Shown: one piece after another, positions 22,701-33,420 of the stretch
Position numbering within the stretch: the first letter of the stretch is position 1
Layout of the letters: every line of letters begins with the position of its first letter
Translations under genes and position numbers: made by a program
The notes under the pieces: model-generated
The model's input: only the letters and a program-made list of their open reading frames with translations
The model's database searches: none
What the model was told of the DNA's origin: nothing
From: Aptenodytes patagonicus
Taxonomy: Eukaryota > Chordata > Aves > Sphenisciformes > Spheniscidae
Direction: 5' to 3'
DNA length: 64,000 nt
Assembly: GCF_965638725.1 (NCBI RefSeq)
Contig: NC_134962.1
Span: 1,743,501 to 1,807,500, forward strand

Positions 22701-24000
22701 TTTTTTTTCCCTCCTGCTGTTCAACATGCCAAGCCAGGGACGGCAGAGCCCTGCCTGAGGCAAAGGGGGTGGCTGGGGGTCCCGGGAGCCGCGGGCTGTG
22801 CCGGTAGGAGAGGCCCCGAGGAGTTTGTGACCCAGGAAGCGGTGGGGTTTGTGTGGCGGGCGGCGGCGGCGGCCCAGCGCGCAGATCACAGCACACGCTC
22901 TTGCCCTTTTCACAGATGCAGGTGGCAAACCGTGACATGAACAGGGGTGTAGTACAAAAACCACCAGATTTTCCAGCTGAGTGCTCTGTGCATAAGGATG
23001 TGATTTGTACGTAGGTGGGTTTTTTCTTCTCTTCCATTGACTGGAGAGTTTAAAAACAAGAAAAAAGCTAAACTTTTTTTCTCAGCTAGCTATTTGGAAT
23101 CGGTTGCAGCTTTCCCCTTCTCCTCTACCTCGTGGCACTGTTCCTGACAGGAGGGATGGTGTCTGGGAGGAAAGGAAAAGGCAGGATTTCAGCTAGAGTA
23201 CGCTGTGCTCTTCAGGGGCTCGGTAAGGAGCTCTCCTGCTTTTACACCAAAGAGCAGGTAAATCCTGTGCTTTTCCTCCTTCCCCCTGTGCTTGCGGTGC
23301 GGGGGGACCAGAGCAGGTGCAGCTGGAGTTGGAGGGACAGCGAGCTCTCCAGCGTGTGCCTTCCCAGCACGTAGAACACTTTGCAGAGGTGCCCTTGGAT
23401 TTTCTTGCCTTCAGAGGGAATCTGGTAAGACGGGGCAGAAGGACAAAGTACACGAGTCTGATGTGTTTGAGCAGGGGCCGTGCAGAGTGTGCAGGCACCG
23501 GTAAACGCACTCCCACGTGGCTCCGCTAGGCGCTGTACCTGTAAGGCTGAGCTCAGTTTCCACTGAAATCTTTGGAGTCCAAGACTTACAGCAAAGTGTC
23601 ACCTGTAAGGTATTTAAATGCCGACCTCCTCGGCTGCTGGACGTTGTTACGCCACAAAAGGTAACTCTAAGTGGTTTAGCGTTGCGGCTGGAGTTGTAGT
23701 ATCATCCTCAGTGCTCCTGAAAGGAGAAAGTTGAAGCCCTGAGCCGGCTTCAAGAATGCATTGCCTAACCACTAAAAATCTGGGCTGTTTTAGCAGGCTT
23801 AGTGCCCTCGCGGTGTGCGGGAGGCAGGACGGGGTCTCACGCCGGGGCAGAGCGGGGAGGTTGCTCGTGTTGTCGGCTGGAGCGGTGCCGGTTTCACTGC
23901 TCACAGCCACGGCCAGAACTGGCACATCCGTGCTGTATTTGGGGACAAAGTGTGCCCCCAACAGCGAGAGACAGATGCTGTTACTGGGAAGTTAGTTAGC
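16721..24000. other. Intergenic RTEL1-TNFRSF6B
   Basis: No gene recognised. Simple tracts: (GTAT)n at about 17610-17623, an A-run near 17984-17998, a C-run near 18510-18519 and a T-run near 22695-22708. GC content rises after about 22.6 kb. A GC box (GGGGGGCGG) followed by GGTATAAAACC lies at 22655-22683 and resembles a core promoter. Confidence 0.6.
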
Positions 24001-24029
24001 ATTTACAGCCAGGGAACAGAGCCTTGGCA

Positions 24030-24041
24030 GGGGAATTTCCC
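24030..24041 (+). promoter_or_regulatory. Consensus NF-kB site upstream of TNFRSF6B
   Basis: GGGGAATTTCCC contains an exact GGGAATTTCC kB element. It lies about 320 bp upstream of the TATA box of the TNFRSF6B CpG island. DcR3 is an immune decoy receptor, so NF-kB control is plausible, but binding is inferred. Confidence 0.55.
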
Positions 24042-24056
24042 TGCCTTTCCCCTGCC

Positions 24057-24080
24057 AAAAAAAAAAAAAAAAAAAAAAAA
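24057..24080 (+). repeat. Poly-A tract (24 A)
   Basis: An uninterrupted run of 24 A lies between the kB site and the CpG island. No retroposon body was recognised upstream of it. Confidence 0.85.
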
Positions 24081-24351
24081 TTCCTCTCCGTACCGCTGTA
24101 AAACTTGCAGCTGTTGAAATCCCACCTGCCTCCCTGCCCCGCTGCCCCGAGAGCTCCGCTCCTTATAGGCAAAACCAGAAACGGGAGCGGAAAGCAGCGT
24201 TTAGACGATGGCGAGCGCCGGGCTGCGGGGAGGGACGGGAAAGCGGAGCCGGTGCCCGCCGAGCCGGGAGCCTGGGAGGGGATGAGGGGGCCGGGCGGGC
24301 CGGGATGCCGCCGGCCGCTTGCGCAAGAGGGGTCTTTCCCGTGGGTTGGGG

Positions 24352-24358
24352 CTATAAA
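24352..24358 (+). promoter_or_regulatory. TATA box candidate
   Basis: CTATAAAG within the CpG island, about 1.2 kb before the TNFRSF6B start codon, pointing to the + strand. Confidence 0.45.
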
Positions 24359-24422
24359 GGTGCTGCCCGCCGAGGGGAGGGGAGCGGCGCGGCGCGGTGA
24401 GGGCTGGGGATGCGGGGCGGGG

Positions 24423-24538
24423 AGCCGCTCCCGGGGGATGGGGTGGGATGGGGAAGGAGGGCAGCCGCTCCCGGGGGATGGGGATGGGATGGGGATGGGG
24501 ATGGGATGGGATGGGGATGGGGATGGGGATGGGGAGGG
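24423..24538 (+). repeat. G-rich tandem repeat (GGGAT/GGGGAT)n
   Basis: AGCCGCTCCCGGGGGATGGG occurs twice, 40 bp apart (24423 and 24463). An array of GGGAT and GGGGAT units runs to about 24534. Many closely spaced G3-G4 runs on the + strand make it a strong G-quadruplex candidate just downstream of the putative TSS. Confidence 0.9.
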
Positions 24539-25585
24539 CCTCGGCCGCTGCTCCGCCACCCCGCCCGCTTCTGCCCCCTCCTTGGCCGCTGCTGCGCGTC
24601 CCGCCTGTCGCCGGGCTGGAGCCGGGAGCGCTTACGCACGTCGGGGCGATGAGTGCGTCAGGAGCGGGGTCGCAGCCTTCCACCGGCGAGCCGCTTCGCT
24701 GCCGCGCTGTAAGGCTCCGCTTCTGTCCCTGGGCTGGGGAGCGCCGGCACCTCCCCCGGAGGAAGGACTGTTTGAAAAGCAGATGAGAAAACTCAGCCTT
24801 TCATAACAGTCCTCGCCCGTCTCTCTCTCTTTCTGCTTTAAAGCTGGACGGCTAGATCAGCGCTGCTGCTGCAGAGAGGAGCTCCGACTCAGCCGCTGTC
24901 CTCGGAGCCGGTGCCAGCCTCGGAGGAGCCCCCTCTGCCTCCCCAGGTTTCTGATCGTGGCGCTCGGAAGCCCTCGGTGCTATGCTATCCTGCCACGTGC
25001 CGAATTTAAGGCATCCATCCAAGGTAACGTCCCGTCCGCTCTTCAGGTTGGGCAGACACGCTTTGACAAGGAAAGGGAGGATAAACCAGACTCTGGGGTT
25101 CTCCGGTCCTATGCCAAGGATCTGGGTTTCCCAAAAAAGTTGAGAGTTCCTATGGAGCACGTAATGTACTTGCTAGTTTGGAAAACTTCCCTTCTGCTTC
25201 TTGACCTGCAAAGGGCTTGCCCCAAATGGTGGGGAACTGACTGGGGTGAAAGGAGGAGAATGCGCTAGAGCTGCTTTTAGTACCGAAAAAGGGAAATGGG
25301 GTTGCGAAGGCACCACAAAATGGGTTTGAGAAGCATCGTTTGGGAAGGATGCTTTGTCACCTGGGATGGCAAGCGGAGGGCGATGGGGAGGCACGTGGGG
25401 GGCAGCGGCTGGTCCCCAGTACCACCGTTGCTTTGCTGCTGGGGCAGGGGGAGAGCATGAGGTGGGAGAATAATTTCTTGCATCTACGACGGTAACGAAC
25501 GCTGTAACGCAGCAGCTGCGTTTGCTGCTTCTGCCTCTGCGAGAGGCCGAGCTAAGGGCTCTTTGCACTGTCTTTGCTGTAGTGG

Positions 25586-25961
25586 ATGTTTGCCCCTCTC
25601 CTCCTCTTCCTGGCTGAGCTCGGCTGCGGCGCCCAGCCCACTTACCAGTGGAAAGATGCTGTGACAAACGAGAAGCTCACCTGCCAGCAGTGCCCGCCGG
25701 GGACCTTCGTGGCACAGCACTGCACCAGGGACAGACAGACGGTGTGCGAACCCTGCCCGGATTTGCACTACACTCAGTACTGGAACTACCTGGAGAAGTG
25801 CCGGTACTGTAACGTCATCTGCGAGGAGAAGCAGGTGGAGGTGCAGCAGTGCAATTCCACCCACAACCGCGTCTGTCAGTGCCAGGAGGGCTACTACTCG
25901 GAGATGGAGTTCTGCATCAGGCACTCCGAGTGTCCGCCGGGCTCCGGCGTAGACAAACTGG
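25586..25961 (+). CDS. TNFRSF6B: TNFRSF6B coding exon 1: signal peptide, CRD1-2 and part of CRD3
   Basis: 376 nt ending CTGG|GTAAGT, phase 1. Ligand-binding CRD core with regularly spaced cysteines and the conserved CNVICEEK and CNSTHNRVC segments. Confidence 0.94.
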
Positions 25962-28900
25962 GTAAGTAGCCTAGCCAGGCGGCAGCGGTGTGCGAGCTTG
26001 CGAGGCTCTTTTCATCCCGAAATCTCTGCTGGAGCTAAAAATCGAGGAGAAAGCAGCCGATGATTGCCCATAGTCTGACTTTACTCCCTTTTCGCTTACC
26101 AGCGCAGTGCTGTCCTTGCTGGCGTGTGAAACTGCTCCTGGCCTCTTTTCCAAGGAACGGTTTGTTTGGGTTTTCCCCCGCTTTCGCTTTGAAAGCCTTT
26201 GAGATCCCGCAGCACCACGCTTAGATGGGACCCGGCAGTCCTGGTTGCCTGCTTCACCTGCCGCAGCAGGCAGAGCCGGGCCGTGATTCACCCATCCCTG
26301 GAGCAGCAGCTCACCCTGCCAGGGCTCTCGGCAGGTGGAAAGGTCCGAGCGGCTCCTGCTCCTCTGTCAGCTCCCTTCTCCTTGCAGGCAGGTAGCCAGG
26401 GAGTAGGGAATGCTAATTATCTGGACCGAAAAGGGCTGCTAATGATACAAGGGCAGGGCTGGTGAATGTGTGTAGCTCTGGGGTTGGGTTTTGCAGTTTT
26501 TATTGAGCAATTTTGAGAGGCTGTGTTCAAAACATGAAATGGATACACGGACAGGTTCCAAAGCAATAAAATCAGCCTTGTTTCGATTCACGTCTGAGGG
26601 AGATTCACGAGTCCGAGACTCCGTCCCCTGGCGAGATGTAAGTCACGAGAGATTTTAGGGGGTTTATTTTTCTGTTGTTTCCTCAGCACAGATTTATCTG
26701 GTCCCTTAGTTGCCCCCATTTGTATGTGTGCAAACTTTCTAAAAATACAAGTTGCCTGCGAGCAGGTTTCCCCCTCACTCTCCTCTGAATCACCGAGGAC
26801 CGGGCTCTGCCTGGAAACTACAGCTGGTTATAATAAAACAGCCTGGGCAGCATCAGCAAAACCAGCATTATCTTGCTTGATGCTTTCAAATGCGGAGGCT
26901 TTTGAAGTCCTTCCATGCACGGCACAGAAGAGCTCCAGGCTTGCAGGCCGGAGGAGGAATACCTGTTGTCTTCAGCTGATGCTTATGGTTGAGGTTTGGG
27001 GTTTAATTTTTCTATAGGACCTGACCGTTACAAAATGCAGTAATGCAGCAATGGTGAATTAGGTCTCCAAACAACATGGGGAAACCCTTTGAAATTAAAC
27101 ATCAAATTTGGCTGGAGGGTTGGCTGTAGGACTGAGGAGCCATGTGAGCAAGCTGGGGCATTTGAGGAGAAGTTAATTTTTTGTTATTATTATTATTTAT
27201 TTACAAGTGGCTTCTTGCGTGGGGAATGATGGCACCCCAGCCCAGACATCTGAACCCCACAGCAAGGACCAAATATCCAGTGTGGGTGGGCAGAGCCCTG
27301 GGGCTGTGAGCGCTTGTGTCTGGACGGGGACGATGTGGACCCTGTGATTGCAGGGCCGTGGGCAGACCTCGCTGGCCTTGGGGTTGGACGGGTGCTTTGA
27401 TCCGTGTGCGGTTCCTCCGGGGCCGTGGGCTTTTGTGGATTTCCCATTTGCAAATATTGACTCGGGTGTTGGGTTCATCAGCTGGGCCGGCTAGGACATC
27501 TCCCAGCGAAGCCAAGGCGACGGCCTAAAGTGGGTTGCAACAGGGTAGAAACCTTGTTTTTAACTAGATATGCGAAGAGGAGATGAAAAGGGGTGTGAAA
27601 TTTGCTCCCGTCAGGGCCGTTCCTTCTTCTCCCAAGGAATGCGCAAGACACCCTGGTGCGATCTCGCTCACGTGGCTCCGTGCCTGTGAAACAGCAGCGG
27701 GTCTGGCCCGGAGCCTGGGTGGGAAACTGCAGCGCTGCAAAAGCGAGCAGAGCTTTCACCTTCTCAGCGACTTTTACTTTCACTTGGCCAGGAGCTTCCT
27801 GACTCTGCTGTGAATCAAAGGGCTGGTCTGGCACTCAGCTCACCCATCGTCCCAGCTGGTGTCTCCTACCCAGGAGGTGGCCCTCTTCAGTAGCAGATGG
27901 GATCTGGGTGGGTTAGGGTGGTGTCTGGAGGCTGGCGGCAATTTATCAGCACGTGCCAAAAGCTTTGGCTTGGGAGACGACTGGGGAAAGCGTTGCTGTG
28001 TGCCCTACAAGTGGATGCACGCTTCCCAGGGGAGTTGCAAGCAGCGATCATTTCCAAAACATCACCCTCGTGCTCGAATTGGTGTCGGGCACTCCTTGCC
28101 CTGCCGGCATCGGCCCCAGCGCCAGCCCCTGCTCCCTTGCCAGCTCGTCACCGCAGAGGAGTGTGGCTGGGGAGGGGTAGGCTGACGGTCCCCTTGCCTC
28201 CCCGCGCGCAGGTACCCCCTTCGAGAACACCCAGTGCCGTGCCTGCCCCCGCGGCTTCTTCTCTTCCTCCAACTCCAGCACCAAGCCGTGCCAGCCGCAC
28301 CAGGACTGCGAGCAGCAGGGGAAGGTGACCAACGTGCAGGGCAACCAGTATCACGACACCCTCTGCACCTCCTGCAGGCTGGGGAGAAGCAACAGCACGC
28401 AGGGACCAGGTGAGCCACGGCTCTGCGGGCGGAGGGGGGATGCCGGGACCACGAAGCTGCCAGGGCGAGAGCACACTTTCTGGCGACTTTTCTCTACTTA
28501 GATGCAAAATGAGGTGAAATAGCTTGTAAAAGTATGGAGTGATCCATAATTAATAGTAATTATGGACAAAATACAGACTGTCTGCCGTCCTCCCCCTCCA
28601 GGGTCGGTCATGTAGGGCAGGGGCAGGGTACAGGGCTTAAGCAACGGCCACTGCTCAGCCAGAACAAAGATCTGGCAGTGAAGTCCTGCCAGCTCTTACC
28701 AGGGACTGGGATAACTGGGGATGCCGGGACACGAGGACAGTTTTGGCAGCCGTTCGGCTGTAACTGATAGCTCGCAGTGATAACCGGTGGCTGGCGGTCA
28801 TGCAAACAGATGTGGTGTGAAGGGCTGTGCCACCCAGCTCGGCTCCTGGCATGCCTCCTGCGCTCACGTCTCCCGGACTTTCAGCCTGTTTTCCAGGAAG

Positions 28901-31612
28901 CTTTTACTGCGGCCGCAATCTTGTCTCGTGCAGGTTGAATGGAGCAGAGTCCAAGGTTCATTGGAGCTGATATAGGGTGGATTTTGACCTGTTAGGTGAA
29001 AAAATAGAGACGTGGTGTCAACTGTGTCACCGTGATAGTGCAAACATAGCGCTGAGCCTCGGCGGAGGCTGAAGGTTGGGCAGGAGCCGCCAGCGGGCAC
29101 AGATCATAGAATACCAGGCTGGAAGGGACCTCAAGGGTCATCTGGTCCAACCTTTCTTGGCAAAAGCACAGAGCAAAGGAGCAGGGGACAGCGATGGGCT
29201 GGCTCCGGGGGTGCTTTGTAACATGCACCCCAACAAGTTAGGGGATGAGAAAGGGACTGAAAACCATCTCGGGGGCCTGATGTCAGTTGAGGTGAGGCAG
29301 GCAGCCATTCCGAACCACCCACTCTTACCCTGAGCATCCAGCCAAGATACATGGGAGACAAATTCAACGTGACTGATCTGGGTGCCGGTGAACCTGCACC
29401 CTTGGACTTCCAAAAAAAAGAAAATATAATAATCAATCGTAGCGCCATAGAACAGCCCAGGCTGGAAGGGACTTTGAAAGTTCATCGGTCCAACCTTTCA
29501 TGGGGAAGGGAGCCTGGATGAGATTATCCGGCACCCTGTCCAGCCATGTCCTGAAAACCTCCAGCGATGGGGACTCCACTGCGTCCCTGGGGAGGTTGTC
29601 CCAGTGATCGACTCTTCTCACTGTAAAAAAATTAATTTCTTCCATCAAGACGAAGCTTGAGCTTCAATAAGAGCTTCTCCTCCGTGGTGACACAGCAAGG
29701 AGGCTGTTCCCCCCGGCAGCGTGCGAGAAGAGCTCTTGCCTTTCCATCCTTTCCCGGCACAGCCAGCGCGGGGCACTTCTCCGTACGAAGCCTGACTCAT
29801 GTCACGAGCTCCTCGCCAGGAGCGTGATCCCGCCGGAGAGAGGAGATGGAAAGCTCTGTCGTCAGTGGGATGCCGTCCCGGGGGGGGGGGGCCGGTCAGG
29901 TGAGAGCAGCGTCAGCAGCACGTGTGCTGCGGCTCGTTAGGCCACGGCACCCGTGGCCAGAACGGCCTTTCAGCTATTTATAGAGCGAGAGGAGACCCGT
30001 GAGCAATGGGAGCCGAGGGGTATTTTTAACTCTAGTTTGTCATGATTTCACTGGGGAGGCACGTGGGCTCCTGCCTTCCTCCCTGCTGCAACGGCAATTG
30101 CAGGAGCAATTCAGTATAAACCCCGAGTTTGCAGGAGAGGCAGAGTCTGGGCAAGGGAGCCCGACCCACCCCACTATAACCAGTGAAACCGTTCCCCGTT
30201 TACAATGGCACAAAACCGGACTAGTCTTTTCTTGACCGAGTAATCGCTTGGCCTTGAGCTCTTGAAAATTCTTTGTGATTTCATTCCTTATGCTGGACAC
30301 GCTCCAGCAGCGCTTTCACCAGCTGGGACCTGGGTCTGTCCAAAAGCCCTGGTCGGGGCTGCGCTTGGGGCTTGTCCTGTCCCGAGATGTAAGAATGTGC
30401 ATGGGAAAATAGAAACTTTCAGGAAAAATAACATGTGTAAATACTTACTGCGATTATTTCAGTTTTTCTGGAGTTTCCCTCTTCCCCTATTCCCCAGCAG
30501 GGAGGAGCATGGGAAAAGGTATATTTACTTCTTTCAAAATTAAAGGAACTTTTACACGTTGTTTTCTAACTGCCCTGCATAGGAAGGGCTGCTGCTGGGA
30601 AATCCAGCCTTCCCCGCCTTCCAGGGCAGCTGGCTGGCAGAGACGGGCCTTGGCCAGTTCACGGTGCTGTATTTGGTGCTTTCCTCCTTCTTCTTCCTTC
30701 CAACCTCACTTTTGCCACTTGCAAAACGCTTATTCTGACCTGTTTGTTCCACTGCGTACCTGCCGGCGGCGCGAGCCGGCTGTCCTCCCTCTTCCCCCCT
30801 GACTTAGGCAAAGGGTGAGCCTGCTGGAAGCCAGGTGCTGCTGCATCCTCGGGCAGGGGCTCGCCCTCTGCCTGGGCACCCGCCTGCATGGGCAGAGCTG
30901 GGCAGGCGGTCCCCAGCTCGTGTTCATGGATGTACGTGGCCGTGTGAGCTAAAATACCCTCCCGAATCTGGAAGATGGGTTGTGAGGGGCAGGTTTCCCG
31001 GCGGGGCTCACTGGGCTGGGACCCCCGGCCCGAGCCGTGGCTGGAGAGCAGTGCCCAGGTGAGGACGGTGTCATAGACTCACGGAATGGTTTGGGTGGGA
31101 AGGGACCTCTCAAGGCCATCTAGTCCAACCCCCCTGCTGCGGGCAGGGACATCTTCAACTAGATCGGGTTGCTCAGAGCCCCGTCCAGCCTGGCCTTGAA
31201 TGTTTCCAGGGATGGGGCATCCACCACCCCTCTGGGCAGATGTCCCACGGAGAGGCTCGGTAGGGCTGTGACCTGCTCTCCTGGTGTCCCACGGTCACCT
31301 TCCCGTTAACCTCCAGGCGGTTTTCTTCCACCAGCTCTAGGAGACGACGACTGTGAGCAAGCCATGATAGATTTTGTGGCATACCAGAACATCCCCATCA
31401 GAAAGCTGAAGCGCCTGCAGCAAATCCTGGAGCGCTCGCCGAGGAAGCAGGCGCTGGGGACCAGGGCAGCCATCCAGGAGAAGTTCAGGGCTTTCCTCAC
31501 CCACCTGAAAGAGGGACACTACGAGGTCACCAAGGAGCTGCTGGATGCGCTGCGAGCTGCCAAGCTGCACTCCGTCGAGGAGAAGGTCCGCGAGCGCTTC
31601 CTCCTGCATTGA
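25586..31612 (+). CDS. TNFRSF6B: TNFRSF6B, decoy receptor 3 (DcR3), complete
   Basis: Secreted TNF-receptor family decoy; in mammals it binds FasL, LIGHT and TL1A and blocks their signalling. Coding exons 25586-25961, 28212-28409 and 31335-31612 give 283 residues (human 300). Residues 1-16 form a short signal peptide (MFAPLLLFLAELGCGA). Cysteine-rich domains span about 20-190 and include CQQCPPGTFV and YTQYWNYLEKCRYCNV, near-identical to human. The C-terminal helical region (about 195-283) ends in VRERFLLH (human VRERFLPVH). No transmembrane segment or death domain is present, as expected. N-glycosylation sequons occur at NST and NSS. Both introns are phase 1. The start is chosen because an in-frame TAG and a splice-acceptor-like TGTAG lie just upstream. 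It sits directly downstream of RTEL1, as in human. Confidence 0.94.
25962..28211. other. TNFRSF6B intron 1
   Basis: GC-moderate intron with no exon or recognised mobile element. Confidence 0.6.
28212..28409 (+). CDS. TNFRSF6B: TNFRSF6B coding exon 2: remaining CRDs
   Basis: Acceptor GCGCGCAG, donor CCAG|GTGAGC; 198 nt, phase 1-1. It encodes GTPFENTQCRACPRGFFS (human GTPSQNTQCQPCPPGTFS) and HDTLCTSC (identical in human), with NSST and NSTQ glycosylation sequons. Confidence 0.94.
29103..29220 (-). mobile_element. CR1 LINE 3' fragment (antisense)
   Basis: ATCATAGAATACCAGGCTGG and CATCTGGTCCAACCTTTC are the reverse complement of an avian CR1 3' terminus. The inner boundary is approximate. Confidence 0.8.
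29440..29655 (-). mobile_element. CR1 LINE 3' fragment (antisense)
   Basis: CCCAGGCTGGAAGGGACTTT, GTCCAACCTTTCATGG, CTCCAGCGATGGGGACTCCA and GGGAGGTTGTCCCAGTG occur in the order of an antisense CR1. It may extend to about 29720. It is a second copy of similar type, 340 bp from the previous one. Confidence 0.88.
31071..31250 (-). mobile_element. CR1 LINE 3' fragment (antisense), next to the last TNFRSF6B exon
   Basis: TCATAGACTCACGGAATGG, GGGAAGGGACCTCTCAAGG, CATCTAGTCCAACCCCCCTG and CAGGGATGGGGCATCCACCA match a CR1 3' end in antisense. It is well preserved, hence fairly young. It ends about 85 bp before the final exon. Confidence 0.92.
31335..31612 (+). CDS. TNFRSF6B: TNFRSF6B terminal exon: C-terminal helical region
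   Basis: Acceptor CCACCAG; 278 nt ending in TGA. It encodes CEQAMIDFVAYQNIPIRKLK (human CERAVIDFVAFQDISIKRLQ) and VRERFLLH. In human this region mediates heparan-sulphate binding. Part of the basic cluster is altered here (see findings). Confidence 0.94.
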
Positions 31613-33309
31613 GAAAATGAACTGAACTTTTCGGGTGGTTTTTGTTTTGTTTTGTTTTTCTTCTGTGGCTTCATTAATTTATTAATCTTTCCAAACCTAA
31701 CTAGAAATGCAGCGTAGAGATGAGTGATGGGTCAGAGCTGAAGTGTGCTGTGCCAGCTGCGGTGGGTCCTGCTCTGCGTGCGGCTGTATCGCTGCCTCCG
31801 GGATGGGATGCGGTGAGCAGCAGCATCCCTGCGCCAGCGGCCGGGCTGGGAGCTCCCTGGGTGCCGGCCGCGGATTTTCCAGCACTCAGCAAGGGTCAAT
31901 GTTTTATCAGAAGAGAAACGTGCGGCCAGGGTCATTTTTTCTGGGGAAGAACCCAGCTCCCCCTTTTTAGACAACTGTCTGGCTTTGTTTTAAACTGTGT
32001 GGGTTTGTTTTTGTTGGGTTTTTTTTAGTTATTTAACAGTATTTCCCACAGAGGATTCATTTGCATTTGTTTGTCATGCTTTGTTTTGAGAAAGGAGTTT
32101 ACTGCTGAGACACACGTTGGGTGTGGGATGCCCCTGGAGTCACTGGTACAGCCAGCTTTAAATTTATTTCTAAACTACCTGGTTTTATACCATGTGTGAG
32201 AGATGTTTTCTAAAGAAAGAAACCAAAGAAGTTATTTTATTATACGATTCTCTGTCACCAGAGTCCTTTCCTAGTCTCATTTGGAGGAGAGAGGTGGTGT
32301 TGCGAGTCCCAGACCATCATCTTCCGACTCTGCTCACCCTTACCTGCTTTTCGCACGTGCTTCACCCCATGATCACACAACCCCAGCCATCCCCATGACA
32401 CAACAGCACACCGAAACCAGCCTCCGTGAGCCACGGCAAGGCCGCGTGTGAGCGGGATGTAGCCTCTCTGCGTTGGGATTTGCCGCCAGCGCGGCCAGGG
32501 TGAAGCTCACATCTCTTGGGTCAACCCAACCGTGTCACCCTGAGCCCCGGGTCTGTCCCCAGACCCGGCCAGATGCTGCGGCAAGCGAAGAGGCGCTTGG
32601 TCAGCCAAGAGCCGCGCCTTGGGGCACTTGTGCTGACTGCAGGCGGGGTTTTTTTAAGCCTTGCAGATGTCACTTAGGGAAGTCAACAAGGGTGACCCTC
32701 TCGGGCATTTTCCAGCCCGTAGCAATGATGACACATAGCCTGCATCTGCCTTGAATGAGTTTGGCTTTTTTATAGCTCTTTTTTTAGCTGAGTAGTTGCC
32801 AGGAATTTGTGGTTCAAAAGCAGAATATTTCCCCCCCGGCTAGGAGCTGTTAAAAGCACTCTGAAACATGTGCTATGTGGAAGTGGCCCCACACTTCCCC
32901 TGTGCGAGGAAGGCTGACATAACCGGGTACAAGAGGGGATTTTAACCTCCCCTTGCTGCCCACAGACATGTCCCGGGCTCTTCCTGCTGCACTGACAAGT
33001 TGTTCATCCATGGGGGCTGGATGAACGGGGCTGATCCTGGGGGCAGCGCTTGCCTTTCCGCTCCTCCTGGCTGCTCCGCAGCTCCGGAGTCCCTGGACGT
33101 CTGCTTGCACCTGCCTGGCTCTGCAGACTTGCAGCTGGCGATCCCAGACTTGCAACCGTCTCACCCCGGTTTTGGGCTCTGGGGATGAAGCAGTTCAGTG
33201 ATCCTGACATTGCCCTGGGTCAGTTCAGCCAGGGACAAAAAGAAGCAAATGGCTGAAAAGCAGCAGAGGGGACCCCTCGCTTGCACCTCTGCGTTGAGCC
33301 AGGACTGAT

Positions 33310-33420
33310 CCTGGCAATCCCCCCGCAGCTTTGTCAAGCCTGGCCTTGAAATCCTACAAAGGAGGCTGCACCGTAACTCCCCTTGCCAATGCTCAATTAT
33401 CACCAGGTCTAACCTCTGCC
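33310..33420 (-). repeat. Possible diverged CR1 fragment (antisense)
   Basis: GTCAAGCCTGGCCTTGAAAT followed by GGAGGCTGCACC and a CACCAGGTCTAACCTC stretch resembles an antisense CR1 interior. It lacks the 3' terminus, so the call is weak. Confidence 0.35.

Larger units (their letters stand above)
24100..24800 (+). promoter_or_regulatory. TNFRSF6B: CpG island, likely TNFRSF6B promoter region
   Basis: Strongly GC- and CpG-rich, unlike the flanks. It contains GCTATAAAGG (24351-24360) and a tandem G-rich repeat. Splicing from here to the acceptor at 25581-25582 would make a non-coding 5' exon. Candidate donors are GCG|GTGAGG at 24397 and AAG|GTAACG at 25024. The TSS is unproven. Confidence 0.6.
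28410..31334. other. TNFRSF6B intron 2
   Basis: Holds three antisense CR1 fragments and a 12-G run at 29880-29891. No extra exon was recognised. Confidence 0.6.

Noticed and set aside
24105-24806. Long open frame of 233 codons on the + strand and opposing frames of 160-187 codons
   Set aside because: They follow from the GC-rich, stop-poor CpG island and its GGGAT repeat; the peptides are low-complexity.
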